Assembly: GCA_030054145.1 (NCBI GenBank)
Contig: JASGCK010000001.1
Coordinates: 124,001 to 188,000 of the forward strand
Reading direction: 5' to 3'
Source of the DNA: Cytophagales bacterium
GTDB lineage: Bacteria > Pseudomonadota > Gammaproteobacteria > Burkholderiales > Burkholderiaceae_C
DNA: 64,000 nt
The notes under the pieces are model-generated. The model was given only the letters and a program-made list of their open reading frames with translations. It was not told where the DNA came from and did not search any database. The position numbers and the translations under genes are program-made. This document shows positions 50,376 to 61,721 of the stretch, piece after piece (the stretch's first letter is position 1; every line of letters begins with the position of its first letter).

Positions 50376-52706
50376 TTAATTTCTTACGAATTGCGCATTC
50401 CAATTTCGCAATCGCTTATCAAATAGCGTTTTCTGTTCGTCATAATGACCTTGTTGATTCTCAGTACATCTGTCATACAATATAAGTAACTTTGATTCAA
50501 TCTCGGCAATGTTATCTGTATTCGAATTCAATGTTAAAAACTTGCCTGAATCGAAGGCATAGCGAATTAAAGCATGTATATACGTGCTCAAGGTTTGCAC
50601 TACATCGCTAGTTTTATATGCTTTTTCGGCATAATGTTTCGCCTCTTCATAATTTGGATTATTACTTCGTAAGTTGGACAGCGCTAATTCAGCATATAAG
50701 CTAGAATTTTGAACATGAAACTGAATATCTGCCTCAATTAGTTTGAGTGCATCTTTATATTTTTTTATAGCAAAATCATATTTTGATTCAATTCTAAAAG
50801 AAAAACCCTCAAGAAAGTAGGCAATTGCACTTGCTATCTGTTTACGTTTAGGGTTGGAAAATTTTTCGTTCAACAGGTTGCGTATTATTTTGACGGTTTG
50901 AAAATCATGAAGCCTACACGCTGCCATACCAGAATAGCGATATATTTCCATTTGTATTCTGGTATCTATATGTTTATCATTGACATCCATCATCTTCAAA
51001 ACGCGTGAAAAAATATTGTGCGCATCTACATAAGATTTGTTTCTATATTTATCTATTCCAATTTTAAAAAGTGATGTAATTGAAATATATACCTCATAAT
51101 CTTTTGCAATTGGCGATTTATACTTAAGGGCAACTTGCACAATATTTTTCGCATAAATTGCCCCAAACTCTGAATGCGGAATTGCAGCTTTTTTCGCAAA
51201 TTCTTCCAACAAAACATCGATGTTTTCTACCAACATTTTTTTTGTCCAAAGAGTAGAGCCAAGTCGCCTTTGAATTAATGGTGGTATTCTATATAAACCA
51301 TCACCCATTTGTTCGACAAGACCTTGATTTCTAAGGTCGTATAGATTACTCTCTCCGTGGTTTTTAACCACAGGTTCAAGTATTTCATCTAATGCTTCTT
51401 TGCTAGTCACGCCTAGTTTTTCAATTATACGCAGCATTGCCAAATCAGTCGGTTTATCGTTGTAACGGGCAATCCAATGATTTATTATGCTGGACAAACC
51501 TTCACTAAATTTCTCCTCAGATCTTTTTGCAATACTTTCTAAAAAATCTAAATTTAACTCTGATCGAAGTGCTAACATTACCGATTTACATAAACTTGGA
51601 CTGCCGCTGCATATGCTTGCTACGGTTTTTCTTTTTTCGGCAGTCCAGCGGTTGGGATTGGTTTCTTTTTGAATTAATTGTGCTATTAACTCTTCAGTTT
51701 GATTTTCTTCTAGGCCAGGAATATTTATAGCGCTAGCTAGAGGATAGTGTTCAAGTAATGCGCTACTTACTGGGTTAGATGTGACTATAAATATCAACGG
51801 ACGAGGGCCAGTATGAAATGGTTTGAACAACTCTGAAAACCATGTAGGTATTCTGTCTGCATCTACGCCAATAAAACGATCTACAGTGATCACATAGTAA
51901 CATTGTAGATTTCTACCAGAGTGAAATATTTTTCTAATTTCTTTAATAAAATTAGATTCTCCATTTTGAATTTTTGCAAAAATATCTGCGCGATTCTGAG
52001 CGGTATAAGATGTTGTTGCCATTGCATGATGTAAAAAATCATCAGGCTGATCAACAGTGTCCAACATCATCTGCATCATCACTAAATGTGGCCATGAACT
52101 ACTCATATATTGTTTGAGTGATGTTCGTCGCCCACTACCTTCTAAACCTGAAACAAATAGTACCTCTCGGATTTTATAATCATTTGGTATAAATAAAGCA
52201 GACTTAAAATGATCGAGCAACCAGCCTCGCGTAATTAAAACATCAGTCAAAATGTCCATTTCCCCGAGTCGCTTTTTGATTAATTCAGTAACTCTTTGTG
52301 ATTCCGCATTCGCCATTACAGCACGATTCAACCTCCAATGTCCCAGCGCATATTCTTCTAAGTTATTAATGGGGTTTTTCCATTTAGTGGTTTGAATATC
52401 AGGCACTCCCTCTTTTCTTGGAACAATCATTAGATATTTACTTTGTTCAGAACTGCCTTCTGCATGCTTTTTGAATTTGGCAAGTTCTAAACATGCATAC
52501 TCGCTTTTTAAATAAGTCTCAGACCAAATCGCAACAAAAATACGGCATCCAACTATCTCTTTTTCGATCTCGGATCGGAAAAGCACATTTTCCTCTCCAG
52601 TTCTTTGATAGTGATATGCAATCGAATCCCCTAGCTGTTTTTGGATTTCTGTGGCGTATGCCGCATCTTCTGAACCACCTACTGATATAAATACGGGTCG
52701 AGTCAT
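50376..52706 (-). CDS. TIR–STAND NTPase–TPR-like protein, probable anti-phage defence gene
   Basis: The 776-residue product has three parts. Residues 1–~130 resemble a TIR domain ('[13 protein letters not shown]', then '[14 protein letters not shown]', with E74 as candidate catalytic glutamate for NAD cleavage). From ~175 to ~350 is a STAND/AAA-like NTPase: P-loop [10 protein letters not shown] (187–196, arginines where lysine is usual), Walker B-like 'YVITVDRF' (D276) and 'LIFIVTSNP'. A winged-helix-like segment and helical TPR-like repeats (about 550–730) follow as a likely sensor. This layout is that of bacterial NLR-like defence proteins. AAAGGA 8 bp before the ATG at 52706 fixes the start; the longer open frame to 52925 reads groEL out of frame. 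The gene is strongly AT-rich and lies between two groEL tails. Target and trigger are unknown. Confidence 0.8.
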   Translation of the reverse strand: MTRPVFISVGGSEDAAYATEIQKQLGDSIAYHYQRTGEENVLFRSEIEKEIVGCRIFVAIWSETYLKSEYACLELAKFKKHAEGSSEQSKYLMIVPRKEGVPDIQTTKWKNPINNLEEYALGHWRLNRAVMANAESQRVTELIKKRLGEMDILTDVLITRGWLLDHFKSALFIPNDYKIREVLFVSGLEGSGRRTSLKQYMSSSWPHLVMMQMMLDTVDQPDDFLHHAMATTSYTAQNRADIFAKIQNGESNFIKEIRKIFHSGRNLQCYYVITVDRFIGVDADRIPTWFSELFKPFHTGPRPLIFIVTSNPVSSALLEHYPLASAINIPGLEENQTEELIAQLIQKETNPNRWTAEKRKTVASICSGSPSLCKSVMLALRSELNLDFLESIAKRSEEKFSEGLSSIINHWIARYNDKPTDLAMLRIIEKLGVTSKEALDEILEPVVKNHGESNLYDLRNQGLVEQMGDGLYRIPPLIQRRLGSTLWTKKMLVENIDVLLEEFAKKAAIPHSEFGAIYAKNIVQVALKYKSPIAKDYEVYISITSLFKIGIDKYRNKSYVDAHNIFSRVLKMMDVNDKHIDTRIQMEIYRYSGMAACRLHDFQTVKIIRNLLNEKFSNPKRKQIASAIAYFLEGFSFRIESKYDFAIKKYKDALKLIEADIQFHVQNSSLYAELALSNLRSNNPNYEEAKHYAEKAYKTSDVVQTLSTYIHALIRYAFDSGKFLTLNSNTDNIAEIESKLLILYDRCTENQQGHYDEQKTLFDKRLRNWNAQFVRN

Positions 52707-52743
52707 GAAAGGCATCCTTTGAATTTGTCTCGTTAGTTTAGCA

Positions 52744-52779
52744 AAAACCCCCGCAAAGCTCACACTCTGCGGGGGTTTT
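52744..52779 (-). terminator. Terminator of the groESL operon
   Basis: AAAACCCCCGCA (52744–52755) pairs with TGCGGGGGTTTT (52768–52779), with T residues following on the minus strand. It is 45 bp after the groEL stop and 38 bp before the TIR gene start. It resembles the terminator at 49934–49969 but has a partly unpaired top, so some read-through into the TIR gene is conceivable. Confidence 0.9.
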
Positions 52780-52823
52780 ATTTTTGCGGAGTCAGGATTT
52801 TCGCCCTGACAAGCTAGCGGATG

Positions 52824-54498
<1,675 letters not shown>

Positions 54499-54528
54499 TT
54501 AAATTAGTTAAAAATATTGTGCGAAGAA

Positions 54529-54819
54529 TTACTTCTCAACCACGGCGAAGAGGTCGTCTTCTTTCATGACCAAGAGTTCGTCGCCATCTACTTTGACGGT
54601 TTGACCGCTGTATTTGCCAAACAAAACGCGGTCGCCCACTTTGACGGACAAGGCTTTGGTTTCGCCTTTGTCATTGGTTTTGCCAGGACCCACAGCCAAG
54701 ACTTCACCTTGGTCTGGTTTTTCGGCGGCGCTGTCAGGAATGACAATGCCGGAGGCGGTTTTGGTTTCGCTGTCAACGCGTTTGACGATCACGCGATCGG
54801 CTAAAGGACGTAGTTTCAT
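54529..54819 (-). CDS. groES: Co-chaperonin GroES (Hsp10)
   Basis: This is a 96-residue GroES ('[18 protein letters not shown]' start; mobile loop '[23 protein letters not shown]'; '[29 protein letters not shown]' end). It caps the GroEL ring. An AGGAGA ribosome site precedes the ATG, and the CIRCE operator lies 60 bp upstream. Confidence 0.98.
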   Translation of the reverse strand: MKLRPLADRVIVKRVDSETKTASGIVIPDSAAEKPDQGEVLAVGPGKTNDKGETKALSVKVGDRVLFGKYSGQTVKVDGDELLVMKEDDLFAVVEK

Positions 54820-54879
54820 TGCATCTCCTATAAATGTTGCAAAGGTTAAGAAAAGAATAGAGGCACGGTTAAGCGGTTG

Positions 54880-54906
54880 TTAGCACTCCTAACTGGCGAG
54901 TGCTAA
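54880..54906 (-). promoter_or_regulatory. CIRCE operator of groESL (HrcA binding site)
   Basis: TTAGCACTC (54880–54888), nine bases, then GAGTGCTAA (54898–54906): both arms match the CIRCE consensus exactly. HrcA is expected to bind here and repress groESL at normal temperature. Confidence 0.97.
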
Positions 54907-54908
54907 TC

Positions 54909-54934
54909 ATAAGGGGTAACGCAGCAATTTCAAG
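54909..54934 (-). promoter_or_regulatory. Sigma-32-like promoter of groESL
   Basis: On the minus strand, CTTGAA (54934–54929) is followed after 12 bp by CCCCTTAT (54916–54909), close to the heat-shock sigma factor consensus (CTTGAA…CCCCAT-T). It is directly upstream of CIRCE, an arrangement that gives dual control known from other betaproteobacteria. Confidence 0.75.
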
Positions 54935-54973
54935 TGGTAACATTGATTTTTTAGAGTTGTTTACTTTTTCTTT

Positions 54974-56146
54974 ATGTCTTACTCATCACTTACCTTATTA
55001 GTCTCGTTGTCATTTATCTTAGTGGCCTGCGGACCTTCTCAATCACAAGGTGCTGGGGGTGCTGGGGCTGCTGGTGCATCCATGCCGCCGCCCGAGGTGT
55101 CGGTGATCACGGTGCAGGCTAAGTCGCAGCCCGTTGAATTGGAGTACACGGGGCAAACGGCGGGTTCGCGCGAGACCGAAGTCCGCGCCCGCGTGGCAGG
55201 CATCATTAATAAGCGTTTGTTTGTTGAGGGCACGGTCGTGCAGGCGGGAACGCCACTGTTCCAAATTGATCCTGCTAACTTTCAAATGCAAGTCGCTTCC
55301 ACCGAAGCTGCCGTCGCCGTGGCGCAGGCAAAGGTGAATCAAGCACGCCGCGATCACGCAAGGCTTGCGCCCTTGGTAGCCGAGCGAGCCATTAGCCAAA
55401 AAGAATTTGACGACAGCACGTCAAGCCTTGAGTCAGCAGAGGCCAGTTTGAAGCAAACGCAGGCACAGGCGAATGAAGCAAAACTTAATTTGAGTTACAC
55501 CCGAGTCACAGCGCCGATTGGTGGCACGACTGGCGTGGCCACTAAGGCGGACGGCAGCTTGGTAACCGCGACCGATAGCTTGCTGACGACCCTTGTGCAA
55601 ACTGATCCGATGTACGTGAACTTTAGCGTGTCCGAGGGGGACTTTTTGCGCATGAATCAGCAGGTGAATTCTGGACAACTGAGCGTGCCAGGCAAGCGTA
55701 CCGCGAACGGCAGTTTGGGTTTTAGCGTCAAAGTCAAATTGGCGGACGGCAGCGTTTATCCGCAAGCGGGTAAGCTCAATTTTGCCAGTGAAAAAGTCAA
55801 TCCGCAAACGGGCAGTTTTGATGTGCGAGCAGAAATCCCCAATCCAAAAGGCATTTTGCGGCCAGGGCAATTTGTGCGCGTGCAGCTTGGCGGGGCGAGC
55901 CGCGCCAACACGCTCAGCGTGCCGCAGCGTGCAGTCATTGACAGCCCCTTTGGCAAGATGGTGTTCGTGGTCAATAAAGATAACAAGCTGGAGCCGCATC
56001 CCGTCGAGCTAGATGGTTGGACGAATGGTGATTGGATTGTGACTAAGGGCGTGAAAGACGGTGACCGCGTGCTGGTGGAGGGCTTCATTAAAGCGCATGA
56101 TCCTGGCATGGTTGTGAAACCCGTGCCGTATGTCGCGAAGAAATAA
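54974..56146 (+). CDS. RND efflux periplasmic adaptor (MexA/AcrA type)
   Basis: This 390-residue membrane fusion protein starts with a lipoprotein signal (MSYSSLTLLVSLSFILVAC, lipobox LVAC). It has a split lipoyl domain ('VRARVAGIINKRLFVEGTVVQAGTPLFQIDPA'), an alpha-helical hairpin (about 105–160) and beta-barrel parts. It links the pump to the outer-membrane channel. It lies 12 bp before the pump gene. No regulator gene (e.g. AcrR/MexR) adjoins; the divergent neighbour is groES. Confidence 0.93.
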   Translation: MSYSSLTLLVSLSFILVACGPSQSQGAGGAGAAGASMPPPEVSVITVQAKSQPVELEYTGQTAGSRETEVRARVAGIINKRLFVEGTVVQAGTPLFQIDPANFQMQVASTEAAVAVAQAKVNQARRDHARLAPLVAERAISQKEFDDSTSSLESAEASLKQTQAQANEAKLNLSYTRVTAPIGGTTGVATKADGSLVTATDSLLTTLVQTDPMYVNFSVSEGDFLRMNQQVNSGQLSVPGKRTANGSLGFSVKVKLADGSVYPQAGKLNFASEKVNPQTGSFDVRAEIPNPKGILRPGQFVRVQLGGASRANTLSVPQRAVIDSPFGKMVFVVNKDNKLEPHPVELDGWTNGDWIVTKGVKDGDRVLVEGFIKAHDPGMVVKPVPYVAKK

Positions 56147-56158
56147 GGAGAGCGTTTC

Positions 56159-59100
56159 ATGTTCTCCAAATTCTTTATTGATCGCCCGATTTTTGCGACG
56201 GTGATTTCGCTCTTCATCGTTCTGGCAGGGCTTGCCGCCATGCGCATTTTGCCAATTGCGCGTTATCCCGAAATCTCCCCGCCTGTTGTGAATGTTCGCG
56301 CCATTTATCCTGGCGCGTCGGCGGAGGTGCTAGAGACAACGGTCGCTGCACCGATTGAGCAATCCATTAACGGTGTTGAAAAAATGCTCTACATGGATAG
56401 CACTTCGTCGGGCGATGGTGCGGTCACGATCAACGTGACGTTTGACGTGGGCACTGATTTAGACATTGCCGCCGTCAACGTGAATAACCGCGTGAATCAA
56501 GTGCTGAGTAAGCTGCCGCAAGAAGTGCAGCGCCAAGGTTTGACGGTGGCCAAAAGCTCGGCCAACTTTTTGGTGGTGGCTTCGCTTTATTCAGAAGACG
56601 ACCGCTACGACTCGTTGTTTATTTCTAACTACATTACGCAAAATGTGTTGGATCCGATTAAGCGCGTGCCTGGTACGACCAATGTGCAAATCTTTGGCGC
56701 TAAAGATTACGCCATGCGCATTTGGCTCAGGCCCGACCGCATGGCGCAATTGGGCGTGACGGTGGGCGATATTGCTAGTGCAGTTACTGAGCAAAACGCG
56801 CAATATGCCGCAGGAAAAATTGGTGCACCGCCTAACAACACCGAAGAGCTTACGCTCACCGTGACCGCGAAAGGGCGCTTATTAGAAGCGGAAGATTTCG
56901 CCAATATTGTGGTGCGCAGTGGCGACAAGGGCTCAGTCGTTCGTTTGCGCGAGGTGGCGCGGGTGGAGCTGGGCAGCAAAGATTACAACTTTTATGGTCG
57001 AGTGAATGGGCATCCGTCCGTGCCTGTGGGCGTGTTTTTGCAAACGGGAGCCAATGCACTCGATACTCGCGCGGCGGTGGAAAAAACGCTGCTCAACCTC
57101 AAAGCCAAATTCCCGCCTGGCATGACGTATTCCACGCCTTATGACACTACGCCGTTTGTGTCTGAGTCCATCCGCGAAGTTGTTATAACTTTGGTCGAAG
57201 CGATGATCTTGGTGTTCTTGGTGGTGTATTTGTTTTTGCAAAGCTGGCGGGCAACCATCATTCCAACGCTTGCCGTTCCCGTGTCGTTGATTGGCACAAT
57301 GGCGGGCTTGCATCTGCTGGGGTACAGCATCAACACGCTCACACTGTTTGGCATGGTGCTGGCGATTGGCATTGTGGTGGACGATGCGATTGTGGTGCTG
57401 GAGAACGTTGAGCGCCTGATGCATGAAGAAGGCATGAGCCCAAGGGACGCGGCGATTGAGGCCATGCAGGAAGTGACAGGCCCCGTGATTGCGATTGTGC
57501 TCGTGCTATGCGCGGCGTTTGTGCCGATTGCTTTTTTGGGTGGATTGGCTGGCGAGCTGTATCGCCAGTTCTCGGTCACGATCTCCATTGCTGTTGTGCT
57601 TTCGGGCTTTGTGGCGCTCACGCTCACGCCTGCACTGTGCGCGGTGTTGCTCAAACCAGGCGCTGAGAAAAAAAATAAATTTTTCGATGGCTTTAATCAA
57701 AGATTTGCACAGTTAACGACGCGCTATACCCAAGGCGTGGCGTTCTTTTTAAAACGCGGTGTTTTGGGGTTGATGCTGTTTATTGGCATGGGACTTTTGA
57801 CAGGCGTTTTATTCAAAATTGTGCCTAGTGCTTTGGTTCCTGATGAAGATCAGGGCTACTTTATTGGCGCAGTCATTCTTCCTGAAGGCTCGTCTTTGGA
57901 GCGCACCAATGCAGTCGTCAAAAAGGTGGAGGCAGCCATGTCGCCCAACAAAAATATCGACACGGTGTTTAGTTTGGTGGGACTCAATTTCTTAGGTGGC
58001 GGCGGACTCAAATCATCGGCTGCGACGATGTTTTTTCCGCTCAAACCATGGGGTGAGCGCACCCAGACAGCCAAAGAGTTGGTGATGGAAACCTACATGA
58101 AAACAGGTGGCATCAAAGAAGGATTGCCGCTGGCATTTGCGCCACCTGCCATTCAAGGTTTGGGGCAAACAGGTGGCTTCGAGTTTTATTTGCAAAACAA
58201 AGGCGATGGCGGTGTTCGGCGTTTGGCGCAAATACTTCCTTTGCTTTTGGCGGAAGCCAATAAACAACCCGAGTTGCAAGGTGTCAAGACGATTTGGCAG
58301 GCCAACTCGCCGCAATTGTTTGTCAGCGTGGATACGGAAAAAGCGCGTTCGATGGGCATTGCTGTGGCCGATATCTACAGCACATTGGCGGCAACGCTGG
58401 GTAGCTACTACGTCAACGACTTCAACAAAAGCGGGCGCATTTATCAAGTGCTGATGCAAGCGGAAGGTCAGTACCGCTCGAAACCCGATGACATTGGTGC
58501 GTTGTATGTGAGATCGAAGGCAGGGCAGATGATTCAAATCAGGTCTGTGGCAGATGTCAAGTTTGTGGCGGGGCCTGACTCGGTGCAGCATTTCAATGCA
58601 CTGCCAAGCATTCAAATTCTGGGCGAACCCAAGCCTGGCTTTAGCTCGGGACAAGCGATTGCGGCGATGGAGCGTGCCGCTAATAACATCCTCCCCGCCG
58701 ATGTGGGCTTTGACTGGGGCGGCTCGGCATTCCAACAAAAGCGCAGCAGCGGTGCAGCAGGCTTGGCGCTGGGCGCGGGATTTTTGATGATCTTTTTAAT
58801 TTTGGCGGCGCAATACGAAAAATGGTCACTGCCTTTCTCGGTATTGCTTGCTTTGCCATTTGGTATTTTTGGGGCGCTCACGGCGGTGTACTTGCGCAAC
58901 TTCACCAATGATGTTTATTTCCAAATCGGATTGGTGACGTTACTGGGGCTGTCGGCGAAAAATGCGATTTTGATTGTCGAATTTGCCACTGTCAAAATGC
59001 ATGAAGGTCTCACCCCTGTTGCGGCGGCGCTAGAAGCCGCGCGGCTGCGCTTTAGGCCGATCTTGATGACATCGCTGGCGTTTATTTTGGGTGTTGTGCC

Positions 59101-59308
59101 ACTCGCGTTTTCGCATGGCGCAGGCGCTTCGGCAAGGCAGTCAATTGGTACAGGCGTATTGGGCGGAATGCTGGCGGCAACTTTCTTAGCGATATTTTTA
59201 GTGCCGCTATTTTTTAAGCTGGTCAACGATTGGCACTTCCGCAGTACGGTTAGCGATTTCAAGCATGTTGGCAAGCCTGCTCACATCACGGGAGCGCATC
59301 ATGAGTAA
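56159..59308 (+). CDS. RND multidrug efflux pump, HAE1 family (MexB/AcrB type)
   Basis: This 1049-residue inner-membrane pump begins 'MFSKFFIDRPIFATVISLFI' and has 12 predicted helices and two large periplasmic loops. The proton-relay aspartates are in 'GIVVDDAIVVLENVERLM'. The C-terminal part has 'LSAKNAILIVEFA' and 'RPILMTSLAFILGVVPLAFSHGAGASARQSIGTGV'-like HAE1 signatures. It exports drugs, detergents or solvents by proton antiport. It overlaps the outer-membrane channel gene by 8 bp. Confidence 0.96.
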   Translation: MFSKFFIDRPIFATVISLFIVLAGLAAMRILPIARYPEISPPVVNVRAIYPGASAEVLETTVAAPIEQSINGVEKMLYMDSTSSGDGAVTINVTFDVGTDLDIAAVNVNNRVNQVLSKLPQEVQRQGLTVAKSSANFLVVASLYSEDDRYDSLFISNYITQNVLDPIKRVPGTTNVQIFGAKDYAMRIWLRPDRMAQLGVTVGDIASAVTEQNAQYAAGKIGAPPNNTEELTLTVTAKGRLLEAEDFANIVVRSGDKGSVVRLREVARVELGSKDYNFYGRVNGHPSVPVGVFLQTGANALDTRAAVEKTLLNLKAKFPPGMTYSTPYDTTPFVSESIREVVITLVEAMILVFLVVYLFLQSWRATIIPTLAVPVSLIGTMAGLHLLGYSINTLTLFGMVLAIGIVVDDAIVVLENVERLMHEEGMSPRDAAIEAMQEVTGPVIAIVLVLCAAFVPIAFLGGLAGELYRQFSVTISIAVVLSGFVALTLTPALCAVLLKPGAEKKNKFFDGFNQRFAQLTTRYTQGVAFFLKRGVLGLMLFIGMGLLTGVLFKIVPSALVPDEDQGYFIGAVILPEGSSLERTNAVVKKVEAAMSPNKNIDTVFSLVGLNFLGGGGLKSSAATMFFPLKPWGERTQTAKELVMETYMKTGGIKEGLPLAFAPPAIQGLGQTGGFEFYLQNKGDGGVRRLAQILPLLLAEANKQPELQGVKTIWQANSPQLFVSVDTEKARSMGIAVADIYSTLAATLGSYYVNDFNKSGRIYQVLMQAEGQYRSKPDDIGALYVRSKAGQMIQIRSVADVKFVAGPDSVQHFNALPSIQILGEPKPGFSSGQAIAAMERAANNILPADVGFDWGGSAFQQKRSSGAAGLALGAGFLMIFLILAAQYEKWSLPFSVLLALPFGIFGALTAVYLRNFTNDVYFQIGLVTLLGLSAKNAILIVEFATVKMHEGLTPVAAALEAARLRFRPILMTSLAFILGVVPLAFSHGAGASARQSIGTGVLGGMLAATFLAIFLVPLFFKLVNDWHFRSTVSDFKHVGKPAHITGAHHE

Positions 59309-60743
59309 ACGTAGCCCCATGCTCTACCCCATGACTGGCTTGGCTTTGACCTTGACCTTGACCTTGGTTCTAACCGCTTGCAGCAGTGTGCCATCGGCTA
59401 AAAAATACGAACGCCCAGTGCTTGATGTGCCTGCTGCTAAGCCAAACTCAGTCCTGCCCTCGAATTGGCAAGCGTGGTGGCAGTCGTTTCAAGATCCTGT
59501 TTTGGATGCTTATTTAACCGAGGCCATTCGCAACAATCAAGATGTGGTGTTGGCTACGGCGCGGATTGCGGAAGCCCGCGCAACACTGAACCAAAATCAG
59601 GTCAATCTTTACCCGCAGATTGATTTGAATGCAGGATTAAGCCGTACCCAAAATAGTCAAAATTCGGCAACGTATAACTCACCCGCTGGGCCATACACTG
59701 GCAATAGCCAACTGGGTTTGAGCGCCAGTTACGAAGTTGATTTTTGGGGTAAATACGCCAGCGCCAACGATGCCGCGCGTGCGCGTTTACTGGCTCAAAC
59801 CGCCAGCCGAGGCGTGGTGCTCTCAACGCTGCACGCCAATGTTGTGCAAGCTTATTTTGCGATGCGTGCGCTGGATGCGCAGCTTGCGCTTGCCGAGCAG
59901 GTGCTGGTCACGCGCCAAGAGAGCCTACGCTTGCAAAAACGTCGCTTTGAAGCGGGTGTGGTGAGCCAGTTAGAGCTGCGCCAAGCCGAGTCGGAAGCTG
60001 CCAGCAGTCAAGCCACGCTCAGGCAAACGCAGCAAAGTCGCAGCCATGCCGAGTCGGCACTGGCGCTGCTTTTGGGGCGTCAACCTGCGGACATCCTCAA
60101 GCCTGTGTTGGCGCGCGGCAGTGATGTGGGGGCGCTGGTTACACGCGCATCTATTCCTGCTGATTTGCCATCTGATTTGCTGATTCGTCGCCCTGACATT
60201 GTGAGTGCGGAGCAAAACTTAATCGCGGCCAATGCGGACATCGCGCAAGCTCGCACCGCTTATTTTCCAAAATTAAGCCTCACGGCGGGGCTGGGTCGGC
60301 AGTCGAAAAACTTATCAACGCTTCTTAATCCAGCCTCCGCATTTTGGAACATGATTGGCAATCTCTCGCAGCCGATTTTTCGCGCGGGTGCAATTGATGC
60401 GGTCATGGTAGCTGCCAATGCCCGCGAGCAACAGGCCGTGGCGCAGTACACGCAGACGGTGCAAAGTGCTTTTCGCGATGTGCATGATGCCCTTAGCAAC
60501 GTGGATGCGGGGCGTGACTTAACAGCAGTCACAACGCAGCGCATCGACGCCTTGCGCAGTACGCTGCGACTTGCGAATGTGCGCTACCAAGCGGGCTATG
60601 CGCCTTACCTAGAAGTGCTCAATGCCCAGCGCGATTTGGCACAAGCCGAGTCGGGATTGGTTGAGATTGAGCGGGGACAACTGAGCGCAGTGGTCAGTGT
60701 GTATAAGGCTATGGGTGGCGGCTGGGATGCGGCAAAGCCGTAG
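59301..60743 (+). CDS. RND outer-membrane channel lipoprotein (OprM type)
   Basis: From the ATG at 59301 the protein is 480 residues. It has a lipoprotein signal (TLTLTLVLTAC|SS, lipobox LTAC) and two outer-membrane-efflux-protein repeats ('RIAEARATLNQNQVNLYPQIDL' and 'NLIAANADIAQARTAYFPKLSLTAGLG'). GGGAG before the ATG supports the start. The longer open frame from 59265 lies inside the pump gene. It completes the tripartite pump. It is convergent with paaX, with only 5 bp between the stop codons. Confidence 0.93.
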   Translation: MSKRSPMLYPMTGLALTLTLTLVLTACSSVPSAKKYERPVLDVPAAKPNSVLPSNWQAWWQSFQDPVLDAYLTEAIRNNQDVVLATARIAEARATLNQNQVNLYPQIDLNAGLSRTQNSQNSATYNSPAGPYTGNSQLGLSASYEVDFWGKYASANDAARARLLAQTASRGVVLSTLHANVVQAYFAMRALDAQLALAEQVLVTRQESLRLQKRRFEAGVVSQLELRQAESEAASSQATLRQTQQSRSHAESALALLLGRQPADILKPVLARGSDVGALVTRASIPADLPSDLLIRRPDIVSAEQNLIAANADIAQARTAYFPKLSLTAGLGRQSKNLSTLLNPASAFWNMIGNLSQPIFRAGAIDAVMVAANAREQQAVAQYTQTVQSAFRDVHDALSNVDAGRDLTAVTTQRIDALRSTLRLANVRYQAGYAPYLEVLNAQRDLAQAESGLVEIERGQLSAVVSVYKAMGGGWDAAKP

Positions 60744-60748
60744 TTGCA

Positions 60749-61627
60749 TCACGCAGTCGGGGCGATTTCTAAATGCGCGGTTAAAAAAAGCTCACTTGCG
60801 CTGCGCACGCCTTGGTAGATTGTTTTGCAAAGCTGTCTCCCTTGTAGCCCCTCCCAATCTTTTGGCAGAAGAGCTTCGGGTAAATGAGGGTCGCGCAGCA
60901 AGACGCGGCGGTATTCATGGATGAGCAAGGTACGAACAAAAAAGCTCTCTGCGGGGTCCAGCTGGTGTAGCTCGGTTTGTATCGGCTCGAACCGAGTGAT
61001 GAGTTGCTCCCAAGCCGCAGCGACTTCGCCCAGGCTAAATGTTTGGTGCATGATGTGCTCAAGCGCTTGGTGCGAATAAGCTGCAAGATGTGATGCACTC
61101 AGCACGGCGACGTGATCTTCGACGTGCTTGGTTTTTAAAATCTCTTGCAGCGATTGGTGATCGACCTGCGGATGTGCAAACAGATTGGGGGATATTTGAC
61201 CAAAGCCTTCCCACTGTAGCTCGCGCCGCAAATCTTGGCGCACGCTGGCACGTAACCGATGATCGAGCAAAGCCAATGTCCATAAGCCATCCCAAGCGGG
61301 TGGATCAAATTCATAAATGCGCCGCTGTGCGTGTTGGACACGCTGTAGCCCCGTTTGCGATAGTGCGTAATAGCTACGCCTGCCGATGTGCGTGGGCGTG
61401 AGCCAGCCGCCTGCGGTTAAGCGAAAAGCGCTGGTTCTCACTAACCGATGCGACAGACCAAATAGCTCCAAAAGCGAGATGAGACTGCCCAGCCAAATGG
61501 ATTGCCCACGCGGTGCAATCGCATCGCCGTAGATGGTCATCATTAAAGAGTTGGCTCGCAAAACAAGACCTTGTTTGACTTTGCCAACTGCTTTTGAAAT
61601 GGGATCGCTGGATATTTTTTGACGCAT
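60749..61627 (-). CDS. paaX: PaaX family transcriptional repressor of phenylacetate degradation
   Basis: The ~292-residue protein has an N-terminal winged helix ('ANSLMMTIYGDAIAPRGQSIWLGSLISLLELFGLSHRLVRTSAFRL') and the PaaX C-terminal dimerisation/effector part. PaaX binds phenylacetyl-CoA and then releases paa promoters. It is divergent from paaA. An ATG at 61627 is preferred to a TTG at 61633 two codons upstream. Confidence 0.92.
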   Translation of the reverse strand: MRQKISSDPISKAVGKVKQGLVLRANSLMMTIYGDAIAPRGQSIWLGSLISLLELFGLSHRLVRTSAFRLTAGGWLTPTHIGRRSYYALSQTGLQRVQHAQRRIYEFDPPAWDGLWTLALLDHRLRASVRQDLRRELQWEGFGQISPNLFAHPQVDHQSLQEILKTKHVEDHVAVLSASHLAAYSHQALEHIMHQTFSLGEVAAAWEQLITRFEPIQTELHQLDPAESFFVRTLLIHEYRRVLLRDPHLPEALLPKDWEGLQGRQLCKTIYQGVRSASELFLTAHLEIAPTA

Positions 61628-61721
61628 AGCCAATCTTTAAAGTGATACACAAATTCAAATTGTATGAATCCCTTTGAATCACTATTATCGGGCTAATTTT
61701 TATCTCCTTGCAAGGCGCAGT
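61628..61721. promoter_or_regulatory. paaX–paaA divergent promoter region with candidate PaaX sites
   Basis: AGTGAT (61641–61646) and ATCACT (61678–61683) form an outer inverted repeat; ATTCA-N7-TGAAT (61653–61669) forms an inner one. GAATC is directly repeated at 61666 and 61676. TGATTC, the core of the E. coli PaaX box, occurs on the minus strand at 61681–61676. The region probably binds PaaX and serves both genes, but the exact boxes cannot be assigned. Confidence 0.55.

Noticed and set aside
50371..50403. Start of a functional small GroEL-like protein at 50403
   Set aside because: The codons before ~50370 are the 3' end of the TIR gene in another frame; no promoter or ribosome site is visible.
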